NCBI GenBank assembly: GCA_946965045.2 | Contig: OX337233.1 | Span: 1,364,001-1,428,000 of the forward strand | Origin: Epithemia pelagica | Lineage: Eukaryota > Bacillariophyta > Bacillariophyceae > Surirellales > Surirellaceae | DNA: 64,000 bases | Reading direction: 5' to 3' | In this document: one piece after another, positions 1-11,375 of the stretch | Layout: every line of letters starts with the position of its first letter | Position numbering within the stretch: the stretch's first letter is position 1 | The notes under the pieces: model-generated | Told to the model about the DNA's origin: nothing | Databases searched by the model: none | What the model saw: only the letters and a program-made list of their open reading frames with translations | Translations under genes and position numbers: made by a program

Positions 1-2557
1 CCGTGATTCGTCCATATCCATACGTATGTTCAATGGATGCCACAGTCCATTCCGTTTCATACAGGGCTACATCGTCCAATAGTCCTCCTGCCGTTCCGAC
101 GGTAATATGCGTCGGTCCCCCATACTCGTGGGTCGTGTCGTGACAGTGACTTCGAAACAGGCCATCGCAGGTTCGCAAATAGGCATGGTAATGACCCGAG
201 ACGACCAAATCGACTTGGTAATCAAACAAGAGATTTTCAATTTCATAGCGCATTCCTATACCCACGGCATTTTGGTCCCAAAATTCTTCCGATTGATACA
301 AGGGACGATGCATTTCGACAATGACCCAGGGTGTTTGCGATCGATTCACGCCGCGAGACAAATCGGCCAAGGCCCAGGTATATTGAGGAGATCCAAACGA
401 CAAGTCATGTTCGGACGACAAGACAATGGTATGGACATTTCCAAAATCATGTGAATACCAAAAGACGCCATTGCTGGGAGGAAGAAGGGAGGCATCCTCG
501 TTTCGCTGGGGCATGGTAAATCGTTTGGTGGTGGGGACTCCACATTCTCCACCACTGTCATTTTCAAAGTTGCCCCAGGCGGGATGAAATCCATTGTACT
601 CGGAATCTGGAACGTTGTTGGAGGAATGTCCATTCTCATGATTGTTGTTGGTCCGGTGATGGTGGTACCGAGAACTGCTCGGGGGAGGAACCATCACGGA
701 CGGATCCTTGGTTCCTCCCGTCAGGTAATCGTATTCATGATTGCCCACGGCAATGTGCAAGGGGACACGTGCGGCATAGGGTTCAATCATGTGGAACCAG
801 GCATCCCAATGATGACCGGCACCCTTGGCATAACTCAAATCTCCCACATGATGAACGGCTCGAATCGGAAGGCTATTATTGTTGGTGGTGGTGCCCGTGA
901 TTTCTCGTTCCACCATGGCGGCTGTCCACGCCGATCCTTGACCCCATCCATTTTCGGGACATCCTTGATCGCCAAAGACCAAGTACGAAAAGGGTGGTAC
1001 ATAATAGTCGGGCTCCTCCATCGTCGTCGTCGTCGTCGTCGTAATACTACGATTGTTGTTATTGTCGGTGTCATCCACAGTCGGTCGGGGCACCAAGGGA
1101 GATTGAAAGGAGTAGACCGTCTTGGACCACGTGACACCTTGTCCATGTTGCAATCCCACTTGATAATAATACCGCGTATTGGCTTGCAATTGCGTCAAGA
1201 GGACGGTATGCAATTGTCCCGGATCGGTAAATTTGCCCGGTTCCGTCAAATTGGCCGGTTCCATACACAACTCGGCTGCCGTATAGGTTTGACTCGACGA
1301 GGGGGCGGCCGTAACTTTACTGTCGTGCGGTGGATTGGAGGTGCCATACACCACCACGGCCACCATGGCATTGGTCAATCCAGCATGACCGGAACCGGTC
1401 GAAAAAGACACTACCATTTCGGATGGATTGGATGTTCCACTCAAGTGAATCCCAAAGGGAGATGTGACGGAAGTAATATGAATCGGTGCCGTGGCGGCCA
1501 GGTAATGCAGTTCCACCGAGCCCTTGTCGTGGTTGTCGGCGTCGTCGTTGGCGTGCTTCGGAAATGTACTCTTTTTGTTCTTCAACTTTCTCGTCTTTTG
1601 CTGATACAAGAGAAATTGACAGTGTGAAAAGCGGTACACGGAAAAGTGAGGAATGTGCCATGTTCCTGAATTCCAAACCGAGGAATTCGTCGAGTGTGGC
1701 GACGACGAAAAGAGGGAACCCAACCGTCGTTGTCGTGCATTCCCCGATGAGATTGATGGTGGTTGTTCTTGTTCTTGTTCTTGTTGTGTAGTTTGTTCGT
1801 ACTCGTGTGTGGCACGAATTTGTGCCAAGGTTCCCACTTCCAACAGTTGCCGTGTACTCTGCAACACGGACCGTGGGTGGACAAACTCTTCGTCGTCCTC
1901 CTCCTCCTTCAGTTGCCAACAATACAAGGCCAAGACATCCGTAGGTTGCAATACCACCTGGGTGGTAGACTGGGTGGTCGAAGAAGGGACCTTCCAGTGT
2001 ACCGTCAAGGCGTCACCACCCGCAAGGACTGGAGACGACACTGAGAGCCAAGGTTCAGTTTCGTCGTCGTCCTGTCCTACTCCGAGGGTCCCTTCTTCTT
2101 CTTCTTCGGATCCCACAATCGGATACACATATGTGGCGTCTCGCAATTGCTCGTACAAGGGATTTTCCAAGGCATACAAGAGGGGATGCGGTGGTTCCGC
2201 GTCTCGCAACGACAAGAGCGTGGGCATGACCGAAGTGGAGGGTCGAACATACGAGGAGGAGGAGGACGAGGAGGAATCCGGGTGCCGCTCCAAGGAGTCG
2301 CCTCCTCCGCCTCGTTCCACCAGGGACCAATAGGCTGCCACCACGACCGATCCCACGCCCATCCAAACCACGAGCCACAGCGGACGTCCAAGGTGGCACC
2401 ACCATCCTTGTGGTGTACGCGGTGTGGACGAGGATAATGAGGAGGAGGACGGCGGTGGTGTCAAGGGATCTTCTTCACGGGAAATGGAGGCATAATCGGC
2501 AAAGGGTTTTCGCCGTGACTGTTGGTTTGTCTGCTTGTCCCACAAGAGTCGTCTCAT
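1..2557 (-). CDS. Purple acid phosphatase-like metallophosphoesterase, membrane-anchored (3' end off window)
   Basis: This is one open frame on the minus strand, read from an ATG at 2557-2555 to the window edge, at least 852 codons with no stop. Residues about 55-75 form a hydrophobic membrane anchor. A purple-acid-phosphatase N-terminal (fibronectin-like) domain follows, then the metallophosphatase core. All five PAP metal-ligand blocks are visible: GDQG near 965, GDLSYA near 835, GNHEYD near 740, VEMH near 310 and GHYH near 190, plus the family signature SGGECGVP. The C-terminal PAP tail (ETEWTVASIEHTYGYG) is reached just before the edge. The family hydrolyses phosphate monoesters with a binuclear Fe/metal centre. 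The anchor suggests a secretory-pathway or cell-surface phosphate-scavenging role (inference). Low-complexity Thr, Ser and Glu runs lie in the N-terminal part. The gene is divergent from the RNA methyltransferase at 3218. Confidence 0.9.
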   Translation of the reverse strand, partial: MRRLLWDKQTNQQSRRKPFADYASISREEDPLTPPPSSSSLSSSTPRTPQGWWCHLGRPLWLVVWMGVGSVVVAAYWSLVERGGGGDSLERHPDSSSSSSSSYVRPSTSVMPTLLSLRDAEPPHPLLYALENPLYEQLRDATYVYPIVGSEEEEEGTLGVGQDDDETEPWLSVSSPVLAGGDALTVHWKVPSSTTQSTTQVVLQPTDVLALYCWQLKEEEDDEEFVHPRSVLQSTRQLLEVGTLAQIRATHEYEQTTQQEQEQEQPPSISSGNARQRRLGSLFSSSPHSTNSSVWNSGTWHIPHFSVYRFSHCQFLLYQQKTRKLKNKKSTFPKHANDDADNHDKGSVELHYLAATAPIHITSVTSPFGIHLSGTSNPSEMVVSFSTGSGHAGLTNAMVAVVVYGTSNPPHDSKVTAAPSSSQTYTAAELCMEPANLTEPGKFTDPGQLHTVLLTQLQANTRYYYQVGLQHGQGVTWSKTVYSFQSPLVPRPTVDDTDNNNNRSITTTTTTTMEEPDYYVPPFSYLVFGDQGCPENGWGQGSAWTAAMVEREITGTTTNNNSLPIRAVHHVGDLSYAKGAGHHWDAWFHMIEPYAARVPLHIAVGNHEYDYLTGGTKDPSVMVPPPSSSRYHHHRTNNNHENGHSSNNVPDSEYNGFHPAWGNFENDSGGECGVPTTKRFTMPQRNEDASLLPPSNGVFWYSHDFGNVHTIVLSSEHDLSFGSPQYTWALADLSRGVNRSQTPWVIVEMHRPLYQSEEFWDQNAVGIGMRYEIENLLFDYQVDLVVSGHYHAYLRTCDGLFRSHCHDTTHEYGGPTHITVGTAGGLLDDVALYETEWTVASIEHTYGYGRIT

Positions 2558-2893
2558 GATGATGATGGATGGATCAATCGATCGTGCGTTGCGTTTTCTT
2601 TGAGAATTTCGGCTGGTTGGAACGTTTCGATACCTCTTCTCTTCGTTTTTTCACGTCCCTTTCTCCAGAATGCCCTTTCTCCCAATCAATGGTGTGCAGC
2701 ACCAACAGAACTGGAAAGCTGTCAGCGATCTATTATATTGTCAAGTCTTAAAGTCGACGAATTATGACAACAACTGAAAGAAAGACACAAGGACGCGCAA
2801 AACGAACAAAGCGAGCTGCAGCATTCTCTCCATCCATCAGCCACAAAAAAAAGCCGCAGAAACGAGCGAACTGCGGGTGTGCGTGTGTCTGTA

Positions 2894-2932
2894 TTCGGTG
2901 TTCGGTGTTCGGTGTGCGTTGCATGACGTCAT
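2894..2932. promoter_or_regulatory. Three tandem TTCGGTG heptamers followed by a palindromic CRE-like site
   Basis: The shared upstream region of the divergent phosphatase and methyltransferase genes holds TTCGGTG three times head to tail (2894-2914), then the perfect 10-bp palindrome ATGACGTCAT (2923-2932). TGACGTCA is the classical binding core of CREB/ATF bZIP proteins, and TGACGT-type elements are known in CO2/cAMP-responsive diatom promoters. Function here is inferred from position and sequence only. Confidence 0.45.
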
Positions 2933-3217
2933 GGAACATCATCCATTCCTTCTTCGCGGGTATCGCATGTCGCAGTCCTGTCCTTGAAGATGCGAATGAG
3001 ATTCCGCGGGAGAAGCAGAGCAGTATCGCGCAAAGTGAAAGTGTACATCTACGACATGCGACGGACCACCATGAATGTCGCAGGAATTCGGAAGCACATT
3101 AATTTCGCGGTCGCGCGTGAAGATGATTCCACACGCTGTTTGGTCGTGTATGACCAGCCACATAATTTTGGTGCGGTCGACCATGAGGACAAGGCGTCCG
3201 ATCCAGAGACGAGTACC

Positions 3218-5251
3218 ATGAACAGTCACTCACGCCCACCCAAACGTCGTCGTCGTCATTGTGATCCGGACCACCACCACCAGAATTCGTGGAGTGAACT
3301 CAATCCCCTGGCACGGGCTCGAGGAGGCAAGACGACGACCACAGCGACAACGGATCGCCGTTCGACAACGAATCCGCCATCCCTGGCCGACCATCGCAGT
3401 CATGTGTTGTGGCACAAGAAATCGGGTGGAGGCTATCTCTTGTTTCTGCAATATTACATGCAATTGACCCAACGACATGCTCTGTTAACTCCACCTGCAC
3501 ATGACAACACCACACACAAGACCGAACCTGCGATCCATCCAGACCATTCGTCAAGCCCCAACGACGGCAGAAGTATGTCGCATCCATCGACAAGCAGTAC
3601 CACCAACTCGTCCAATCCTGAACGACGAGGAGAATCGAGAGCCTCCAAACGTCGTCGTCGACGACGAGGCCAACCACCACCTCCAACAATACAGGAACAG
3701 GAACAGGACAACTCGCCGACCGAGAGCAACAAAAGTAATTCCCAAAGTAGCAGCAAAGGCTTCAAAAGCACTCCCTCCGCCAGTGGGTCGACCCAGGGAG
3801 GTCCATTTCAACTCCAACCATTACCACAGGAACAACCAGTGAATGGAAAGCAGCAGCATGGCCTGGTGCAGGCATGGAATCGTCTACTAGATTCTTCCAA
3901 AACCAACAAGGACGAGGAGAAGATTCTCAATCATGAGACAATCGACGCCTTGATACCGTGGATGACCAGCTTGACGTTGCCGCTGCCATTGTGTTTTCGA
4001 ATCCGTTCCTGGTTGGATCCAGCCCACCAAGATACATTGGCACACGCGGTCCGCACTCAATTCACCACGTGGATGGAACGACTGGATGTTGGACGATGTC
4101 CCACTACAAACGACCACGTGTATCTGTATCGAGCCAAGCCTCATTCGTCATCATCATCATGGAACCGCCATTGCGTCTCGAAAGAATCCTTGGGGAAGGA
4201 AGCACCCGAATTAAAGGCCTGGCTACTCGAACAATCTTCTCATTGTGTGGCACGTCAAGAATTGGGGAGCATGTTGCCCGTTCTCTTGTTGAGTCGAGTA
4301 GGACTGGTCGACCAACCGGACAAACATAAGGACTGTGCTGCTGCTGCTGCGACAAGGTGTTTGACGGTGGGAAGTCGCGTCTTGGATATGTGTGCTTCAC
4401 CGGGAAGCAAAACCTTGCAAGCCCTGGAAGTCGTGGGTGCCACGGGCAAAATCAAGGCCAATGACATTCATGCCAGTCGGTTGCAAAGTTTGCAACAAGC
4501 CGTCGAACGAGCCAATCCACCAAAAGAAACGAATCGTCGCATTCAATATACCAATGTCGATGCCAGTCAGTATCCCATTCCCAAACACGGACACAAATTG
4601 TATACCGCTATTCTCTGTGATGTCCCCTGCAGTGGTGATGGGACCATTCGCAAGGATGCGCACATTTTGCCTCATTGGACACCACAAACTTCCAATGCCC
4701 TCCATGCCTTGCAAGTACGCATTTTACAACGTGGCTTGCAGTGTTTGGCCGTAGGAGGTGTCTTGTGTTACAGCACCTGTAGTATGAATCCGGTCGAAAA
4801 CGAAGCCGTCGTGGCAGCTGCCCTACGGTCGCAACAAAAACAAGCATCACCGTCCTCATCTGCCCATGCCAATCTTGGGGGTGGTGGTGGTGGTATCCAG
4901 GTGGAACTCATCCCTTTGCCCTCCTTGGGACAAATCACTTTGCGACCGGGACTGTCGTCATGGAGTGTTGCGGATTTTGAGCCCGGATCAACGAGGGACA
5001 ATCGCCCGAACGATACTGACGACATGAAGAATGACGATGAGGAAGATGATGAGCTTCCAAAGCTCTTGTGGTACGACACATACGAGGAGGCCCAGCGACA
5101 CGGCATGAAACATGCTGTGCCATCCCTTTGGCCACCCACAAACAACAGTGACATCGAAACGTGTCTGCCGTTGGATCGGTGTGGTCGATTGTGGCCTCAC
5201 GATCACGATTGCGGTGGTTTTTTCGTGGCCCTGTTGAGACGAACGAGATAA
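3218..5251 (+). CDS. NOL1/NOP2/NSUN-family RNA (cytosine-5) methyltransferase, NSUN2-like
   Basis: A 677-residue protein from the ATG at 3218 (context ACCATGAAC). The frame stays open further upstream with in-frame ATGs at 2990 and 2996, so the start is uncertain. The N-terminus is rich in Arg, His and Ser and includes RRRRR-type nuclear-localisation clusters and a long low-complexity insert. The Rossmann methyltransferase core starts near residue 385 with the SAM loop LDMCASPGSKTLQAL. The two family cysteines are present: Cys471 in DVPCSGDG, which releases the RNA, and Cys521 in YSTCSMNP, which is the nucleophile. The segment RQELGSMLPVLLL resembles the corresponding NSUN2 block. NSUN2 enzymes methylate C5 of cytosine in tRNAs and other RNAs, mainly in the nucleus. 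A Gly run (near residue 550) and an acidic stretch lie after the core. Confidence 0.87.
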   Translation: MNSHSRPPKRRRRHCDPDHHHQNSWSELNPLARARGGKTTTTATTDRRSTTNPPSLADHRSHVLWHKKSGGGYLLFLQYYMQLTQRHALLTPPAHDNTTHKTEPAIHPDHSSSPNDGRSMSHPSTSSTTNSSNPERRGESRASKRRRRRRGQPPPPTIQEQEQDNSPTESNKSNSQSSSKGFKSTPSASGSTQGGPFQLQPLPQEQPVNGKQQHGLVQAWNRLLDSSKTNKDEEKILNHETIDALIPWMTSLTLPLPLCFRIRSWLDPAHQDTLAHAVRTQFTTWMERLDVGRCPTTNDHVYLYRAKPHSSSSSWNRHCVSKESLGKEAPELKAWLLEQSSHCVARQELGSMLPVLLLSRVGLVDQPDKHKDCAAAAATRCLTVGSRVLDMCASPGSKTLQALEVVGATGKIKANDIHASRLQSLQQAVERANPPKETNRRIQYTNVDASQYPIPKHGHKLYTAILCDVPCSGDGTIRKDAHILPHWTPQTSNALHALQVRILQRGLQCLAVGGVLCYSTCSMNPVENEAVVAAALRSQQKQASPSSSAHANLGGGGGGIQVELIPLPSLGQITLRPGLSSWSVADFEPGSTRDNRPNDTDDMKNDDEEDDELPKLLWYDTYEEAQRHGMKHAVPSLWPPTNNSDIETCLPLDRCGRLWPHDHDCGGFFVALLRRTR

Positions 5252-6311
5252 CCATATCCGTCTGATGGGAACGGTTCGTTTACACCATCTGATACAGCCA
5301 AGCTTGACCTTGTCAGGTCGGTAAGTCAATTGCATGTGTGTGCGCTCGCAGCAGCTGTAGAAGTGAAGCAGATTGCCGGTTTTGTCATGTCCAGAACATT
5401 GTCAAGCCGAAAATCTTGAGGCGATGCGTCGTGCCACCATCGGTTTATCAACCTTCTATTCGGAAACAGCGCCGAGAGAGAAACGGAGCACTCGATCAGT
5501 TGGTGTACTGATATCAATATGACAGCAATGCCTACGGCATCAAGCTTTGAATCGGCACCACCACGGATATCCTTTGTCCAAGGGTGTCTTTCGGAGAAGC
5601 AAAATGACAACTCCGCACGCTTCCGAGAGTGGGGATCAAACCTCCAAGCACCGAGAAAGAGATTCTGACGAGAGTTGATGGTTGATTTCGATCTGATTAT
5701 GATGCTGCTTTAATTGTCGAAGGGACTGTCTAGCAATCCTTGGTGCTCATGTTGGCGATAACCAAAACAGAGGTGCCTGGATCAAAACTTCCAACTAGCA
5801 CGGAAAGGGTTGCCAACGCTTCAAGAACGTAGCGTTCTCTGGTATCGTCAAATCATCCCTGCGTTTCTCGAGTTGTGAGATTAATCAACAAGAGCAGAAT
5901 GGTCGACGCGCTCCAGGGTCGTCTTTTCAGCAATGACAGATTCCATGTTGGTCTCATATCCAGGTTTTCACTCGTCAACTCATCAGTAAGAGCAGTGATG
6001 CTGACTTTTCGGCTCATGGAATCGATGATTTGATGATGATGCTTGTTGTGCCTATGGATTGTAATACTTCGCAATCTTCGTACACCCAAACCCAAACTTT
6101 CTGAGCAGGGATAAGGCCGGCAAAGGACGCCATCGAATAATGTATCCTGACAACGAAAATCCATCTGCAGAATGTGAAAGGGAGGAAATGAACAAAATGG
6201 AATTTCTCATCGTACCCTAGAAATGAAGTACCAAGAGGAATAACAAAGAAGCGAGTCGTCTACTTTTAGATGAGTGTTTAAGTATAGGGTATTTTTTCTT
6301 TGTATCCATGC
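5252..6311. other. Intergenic, convergent 3' ends
   Basis: About 1.06 kb between the convergent methyltransferase and glycosyltransferase genes. Only short frames are present (such as an unrecognised 103-codon minus-strand frame ending at 5853), with no domain signature and no clear repeat. I cannot support a gene here. Confidence 0.5.
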
Positions 6312-7692
6312 TTACAAGTTACCACTAGTGATAGACATCATTTGTTCCTTATTGGTGTGATTCGTATGATAATAAACGACCAATGGAAACCCTTTCTGTT
6401 CGAATGGAATTGAACTCTGGCCCATGTACAATACCCATTGCCAAGGGATGTACACGAAGTAATCCGCCAAGCCCCAAGAAGACTTGAAATCAACCATCTT
6501 TTGCTCTTCTTTCATGCAGTCCTCCTCGGAACAAAATCTGGAAACTCCATTCTTCAAGCTGAAGAACGCTCCATCACATAATCCATTAAAGTGTAGACTG
6601 GCAATTTTGTCACGTCGTACCATTTGTTCACCGGGGTTTCGAAAAGGCTGTGTGGCTTCCCATCGGTCAGGAATTGGTCCAACTTTGGGACCAGGACGTT
6701 TTCTGTTCTCCAAATGACCCTTAACCTTGGTCAAGAGAATTTGGTCGCCCACTGCATTGGCATGTATTTTGGTCTCGCGAAGAGAATGCCAGAAATCCTT
6801 GGAAAACTTCTGATTGTTGAATATCATCACTCCAGAGCAGCGTTTTATTTGGAACATGTACTGCGGATCTGCGGCTTTCCACAAATCCTGTATGCTTGCT
6901 AATACAACAACATCTTGGTCCAAATATATCACTGGTCCTATCTTCGGAGATAGATACATACTTGAATAGAGACGATACCAACCGCCACCTCCACTGAGCA
7001 AAGACACAAAGATGAGTATTGAGAATACAGAAAAATCATTGCACATCAAAGCCTTTTTGGTGTGGGCATTCGACTACTTACTTGCGCATGCCAAATGTCG
7101 ATGACTGGTTTCGCCAAAATCGAATGTTGTCCCTCATAAAATGTTCGTCATCCTTCGAGACGTCATACAAATTTACGGCGATGGAATGTCTCCAATGTGA
7201 TCCTTCCAGCTGAGCCTTGGAAAGGATCGTTTCAACTCCCTTCTTGGCGTCTCCGTCCACGAGCAAGTGTATGGCTAACGGGTAGTCGACAGGAGCATTC
7301 AGCAAAAGAGATTTCAGGGACACCTCAAATTCGCTGAAGACATCAGTGCTATTGCCACTTAGGCCATACATCACATGAACTTTGTGGGATTCTTCATTAG
7401 AATCCTCCTTCTGAAGTGGATTCTCTGCAATTTTGACTGCACGAAGAGGACTTTCAAAAGACACTTTGTCTTGTGTCAGAAGGACAGCCCTGTCAATAGC
7501 ACCAGTGTATGAGAAGAAGATGGTGCCCACTGCTATGATGTTTGCAACTCCAAGACAAAGTATAACAGTGAGCACTGTGCAATGCCATTTGTTGTTCCTC
7601 ATGGTACGACGGGGTAGATCAACAGAGACAAGTCTGACTGGAGAAAATGTGAGAATGGTTTTTATGGTGAGAAGATGCAGGAAGATTTCCAT
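6312..7692 (-). CDS. Glycosyltransferase family 8-like type II membrane protein, one intron
   Basis: Exon 1 is 7692-7082 and exon 2 is 6993-6312, separated by an 88-bp intron (GTAAGT to CTCAG). Joining them gives 430 residues and restores the block FGMRNGGGGWYRLYSSMYL. A second ATG at 7602 (ACCATGAGG) would give 400 residues starting immediately before the hydrophobic segment and may be the true start. The protein has a single N-terminal membrane span, then a GT8 catalytic domain with the nucleotide-sugar and Mn-binding DxD motif as DQD in VIYLDQDVVVL. Its order of blocks matches the GT8 fold seen in glycogenin, LARGE and xylosyltransferases. It is expected to act in the Golgi lumen, transferring a sugar from a nucleotide donor; donor and acceptor cannot be told from sequence. 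Confidence 0.75.
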
Positions 7693-8276
7693 CCATTAAG
7701 CTGAACCGGGGTTCCAAGTTCGATAACAGGTCCACGAGTCCTCAGATAGGGAGTCGTGTAGGGCAGTGCACACAACTTCCTATTGCACGTGTACAAACTA
7801 CAAACAAATTTGGCTCTCGATCTGTTATGTACCAAAAAATTAAGCAGGCGTGCGTTTCAACGTCAGAGTTTGGAATGGACGCCGGGGGACACGACTGTTG
7901 GTCAAATCGGTCCCACTCCGCACCACACTCTCCACGGGAGCATTTACGTCATTGCTCTAGATATCCCCAGCTTCCTGCTACTGATTAACAATACGTGCTT
8001 TTCTGCTTGATGCGCTTAAATTCAATCAAACCCACACATGATCTATTAAACGTTGAGCAAATGGAGCATTGTCGATGTACAACCAAAAACGTCATTTCAG
8101 CTCGCTTCACCCTCTTCGTCGTAGATTTGCAACCTGTCGAAACGTCCGAATCATGTATGGAAACAAAGTCCTGGATAAATCAACTCTTTTGTTTGACACG
8201 GAAGAATAACAATCCCATTTGTTTCTAGCCGTGTAGTACAATAGTCAATCAGTCAGCCTTATCATCGGGAGATCCA
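7693..8276. other. Intergenic between glycosyltransferase and helicase copy A
   Basis: 584 bp. It contains the promoter of the glycosyltransferase (minus strand) and the 3' end of helicase A. A half-CRE-like TTACGTCAT occurs near 7947. I see no gene. Confidence 0.4.
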
Positions 8277-11200
8277 TCAGTATTGATATTGCTGAACGAC
8301 GCGACGGCTGAGAGCATCCTTTAGCATTTCTTCGACTGTGCCACTGATTCCACCCATTCTCGTCATTGCGTCCACATTACCAACACAAATAAGCTGATAC
8401 TTCGCCCGTGTAAGCGCAACATTCATGCGCCGATCGTCTCTCAAAAATCCAGCTGCCGCAGTTCTCACAAACGACAGAATAACGATATCCGCTTCGCAGC
8501 CTTGTGAAGAATCCACGGTTGCCACTACCATTTCACTCAAATTGTGCTTGCTCAGTAGCTGCTTGATGAGCGCTACTTGTGCTTGGTAGAAAGTAATGAC
8601 TCGTATGCGACTTGCAACACTCCAGTCCTTGACGTATATCCTTACGGAAGAAGATTTTAACTTCTTTATCAGATCCAGCACACAAGACGCCTCGGCCTGG
8701 TTGCGAGACGATCCACCTGCGCCTTTTTCTTCTTTTCCAGTAACGGACAAAAAGGCGTATGGACTGCCATCGAGCAAAGAAATCTGTCCAGCGTAGCAAG
8801 GGCTCAGCACGTTGTTGCCATCGACAATCTGGGAATTGTAGAATTGCGCGGAAGGAAAGGAAGAAATATCTGGACGCATCCGGTACTGGACATTCAGCAT
8901 TACATGATTGTACTTACAGGCGTACATGAGGCGGTCATGTAGACTTTGTGAAAGTCCAAAGAAAGTCGCTCGACGACTCAACACAGTAGCTGGAAGCTGC
9001 AGCGGGTCACCTACACATAACTGCCGTTCATCCGCGAAAATCATTCCACGAAGGATCAGATACATGACATCTTTGCGATGAAACACATGGTTGCTGTACC
9101 TACCATTCTCATCGGTTTCAAGTGAAAGGGGATGTACAAGGTCGGTTCTGTAGCTGCCGCGGCTTCGTCCACAATCACATCAGAGACAGAATGTTTCTTC
9201 AAGCAAAGCCCACCAGCACTGACCAGGGTACAGAACAGAACGTCGGCACTCGAAATCAGATCATCATGAACAACATCCCACTTTTCCTTGTTCATATGAT
9301 TCAACGTACTTAGCAGTTCACTTATGGTGATGATCGATTCATCATCCAATGCAGGTTGGAGACCTGCTTTTATGGCACCGGTGACACAACTGATAAGGGC
9401 TGCTTTGTCCATAATGTCCTCGGGGAGATTGACCAAACGAGATCTCAACTTTCTTTCCAATGTACACGCCAACTTGTGTAAGCTTTCAGGAGTCAACATG
9501 CTTCTGCGTGTTTGCTTTTTATTTGTAAATGGGTAGTTCTTGATCTTGTAGTAGTCTTTGATGATAATCAATAACCAGGAATTAATGAAAACAGATTCCA
9601 GCAAATGCTGACTCTTTGACGGAGTCTGACCTTTGCTAATTTTGATGCGTTTACGCTCTTCCTCGAACAGCTTATCGGCCTCTCCTATGATCAAAACGTT
9701 GTAAGGACATTGATCTGGATCCACCATAGCTTTCATGAATTTGGTGGCAAGAACAGTGACAGCCTTGTTGGTGGGAGCACAAACCAAAAGCTTTGTTCCA
9801 TCACAGGTCAGTGCAGCATGTTCAGACAAATAGCGACAAATGATCGAGACCAGAAGTGTTGTCTTCCCTGTGAAAAGGGCCCGAACAAAGGAACATTGAA
9901 GAACAAAGGATGTGAGATTCCGAATCCACGACACTCGTTCCAGAGCCAAAGGCGACGCCAACAGCAGCAACCAAATCCTACACACCTGTACCGGGCGGAC
10001 CTTGAGTAAGAGTGATTGTTCTTGGTGGAGAATATAGAAACGTGTCGGCAGCATTTTGCTGCGTCTTGTTAAGCATTGGAAAACAAAAGTGCTGATCTAT
10101 TGGCGTCGAGTTCGAGAACAAGGACCTCATGACTGATTGTGGCGACGTGGTCAAAGTCGAAAGTCTCGCCCGAGTGTCACTTTTGCTGTCTGGTGGGGTA
10201 CACAAACCAATGTATCGTTCAGTTTTGAGTTGAGGATGTGGTTCTTTCCCTCGGTGTCCTAGCAAATCAAAAAGAAAAGGAACGCTCAGAACAGAAGATC
10301 TGGTCAATGCCTCAAAGGACCGTAGTTTGGATATCAACGTTGATACAGGTGTCAAGATCCACCGCGTTTTCAGAATGTCCTCAAGCTTATCCGGAATATT
10401 TCGGAACCAGTACATGGAAAAACTCTGTACCTGTGGTGGGACAGTAACATGATCACCTTCTCCGCTTTCCCAATCGCGAAAGCCCGGTTTCAGTGTAGCG
10501 TTGGTTACAAATCCCAATATAACGTTCTCCAGGCTCGGATGATCGTCTTCCGATAGACATTGAAAAACCGTGGCAAATCGAATCTGGTTCATTTGTTCTT
10601 GCGACAAGGGATTAAACAAGGACTGCACGAAGGTAACTTTCACATGACCGGTCCACTGGTTTTTCTCCTCCGCATTAACCGCATTTACCACAAATGTTCT
10701 CTTGTCCTTATGACCCCGATCGTCCCCCTTTGTATCCCCGGCAGTCTTATTCCATATGGAAGCCAATGATTGCGCAATTGCACAACGAGCTTCTTCCATG
10801 ACCAGGGTTGCACGAGAAAGAAAGTGCACATGTGCTCGTTCCATTCTGTATGTGGGTGGGAGCGGAACTGTGGGCATGTAATCTGTGAGACTCACTCGAT
10901 GGCAAATCGTTTCCCAACTTTGCCATGATCGAGAGGATTGACTACTTGGAAGATGATTGATTTTCTCAGTATCATCATCTTCTTCTTGACAAGCAACAAA
11001 GACAAGAGGACTGGTTCGTAAGAGAGCAGTCGCAAACTTTTCCATGGACATATCGCCATACTTGTTCGGGTCCAGCGCCTTATTTAAAAACTGGTCCTCT
11101 TCGTCGGAAGTTCGAGCTCTTTTGCATGGTTTCCGAAATGACGGCGTCACGATTTTCTGTTTGTACGGATTGCCTGTTGTCGGAAGGAAGGTGGAAGAAG

Positions 11201-11375
11201 AACATGTGGTTGTGGGTGACGATGAGCCCAGACTCGTTGCGATCCTTGTTCCGTCGGTATTCTCCTGTGACATGGTTGTCGTTGATAGGCGATGATGCTT
11301 GGATGCATCAAGTCCTCCCGACGCGAAACTCGAAACCGCACAGTCGGCTACCGCGTCTTTGGAAGCTTTTGCCAT
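8277..11375 (-). CDS. SF1 UPF1/DNA2-type helicase, paralog A
   Basis: Three exons (11375-9986, 9867-9104, 9020-8277) with GT-AG introns of 118 and 83 bp; the joined protein is 965 residues. The N-terminal 460 residues hold a family-specific domain with the signature EKFATALLRTSP. The SF1B helicase core follows: Walker A GPPGTGKT (split by intron 1), Walker B VIVDEAAAATEP, motif III LCVGDPLQLPATV (immediately after intron 2), QYRM, SSQGCEADIVILSF and VALTRAKYQL. These are the AAA_11/AAA_12-type blocks of UPF1, SMUBP2, senataxin and DNA2, ATP-driven 5'-3' RNA/DNA helicases. The absence of the UPF1 Cys/His-rich domain argues against it being UPF1 itself. Exon 3 shares a 76-nt identical stretch with paralog B. 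The substrate is unknown. Confidence 0.85.

Noticed and set aside
1021-1043. CGT trinucleotide run resembling a short tandem array
   Set aside because: It encodes a poly-Thr tract in the phosphatase; similar homopolymer-coding microsatellites occur at 15009, 30370 and 31410. Not CRISPR and not mobile DNA.
584-1627. Long plus-strand frame over the phosphatase
   Set aside because: It is antisense to a frame with complete purple acid phosphatase motifs, and its product is low-complexity without any domain.
5853-6164. 103-codon minus-strand frame with an ATG
   Set aside because: Unrecognised and isolated in a convergent intergenic region; not enough evidence for a gene.
7715-7765. tRNA-like GGTTCCAAGTTCGATAAC
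   Set aside because: The T-arm-like string is not accompanied by a foldable acceptor stem or D and anticodon arms.
8277-11375. Calling helicase A the nonsense-mediated-decay factor UPF1
   Set aside because: The helicase core is UPF1-like but the Cys/His-rich UPF2-binding domain is absent and a different N-terminal domain is present; the presence of three local paralogs also argues against it.
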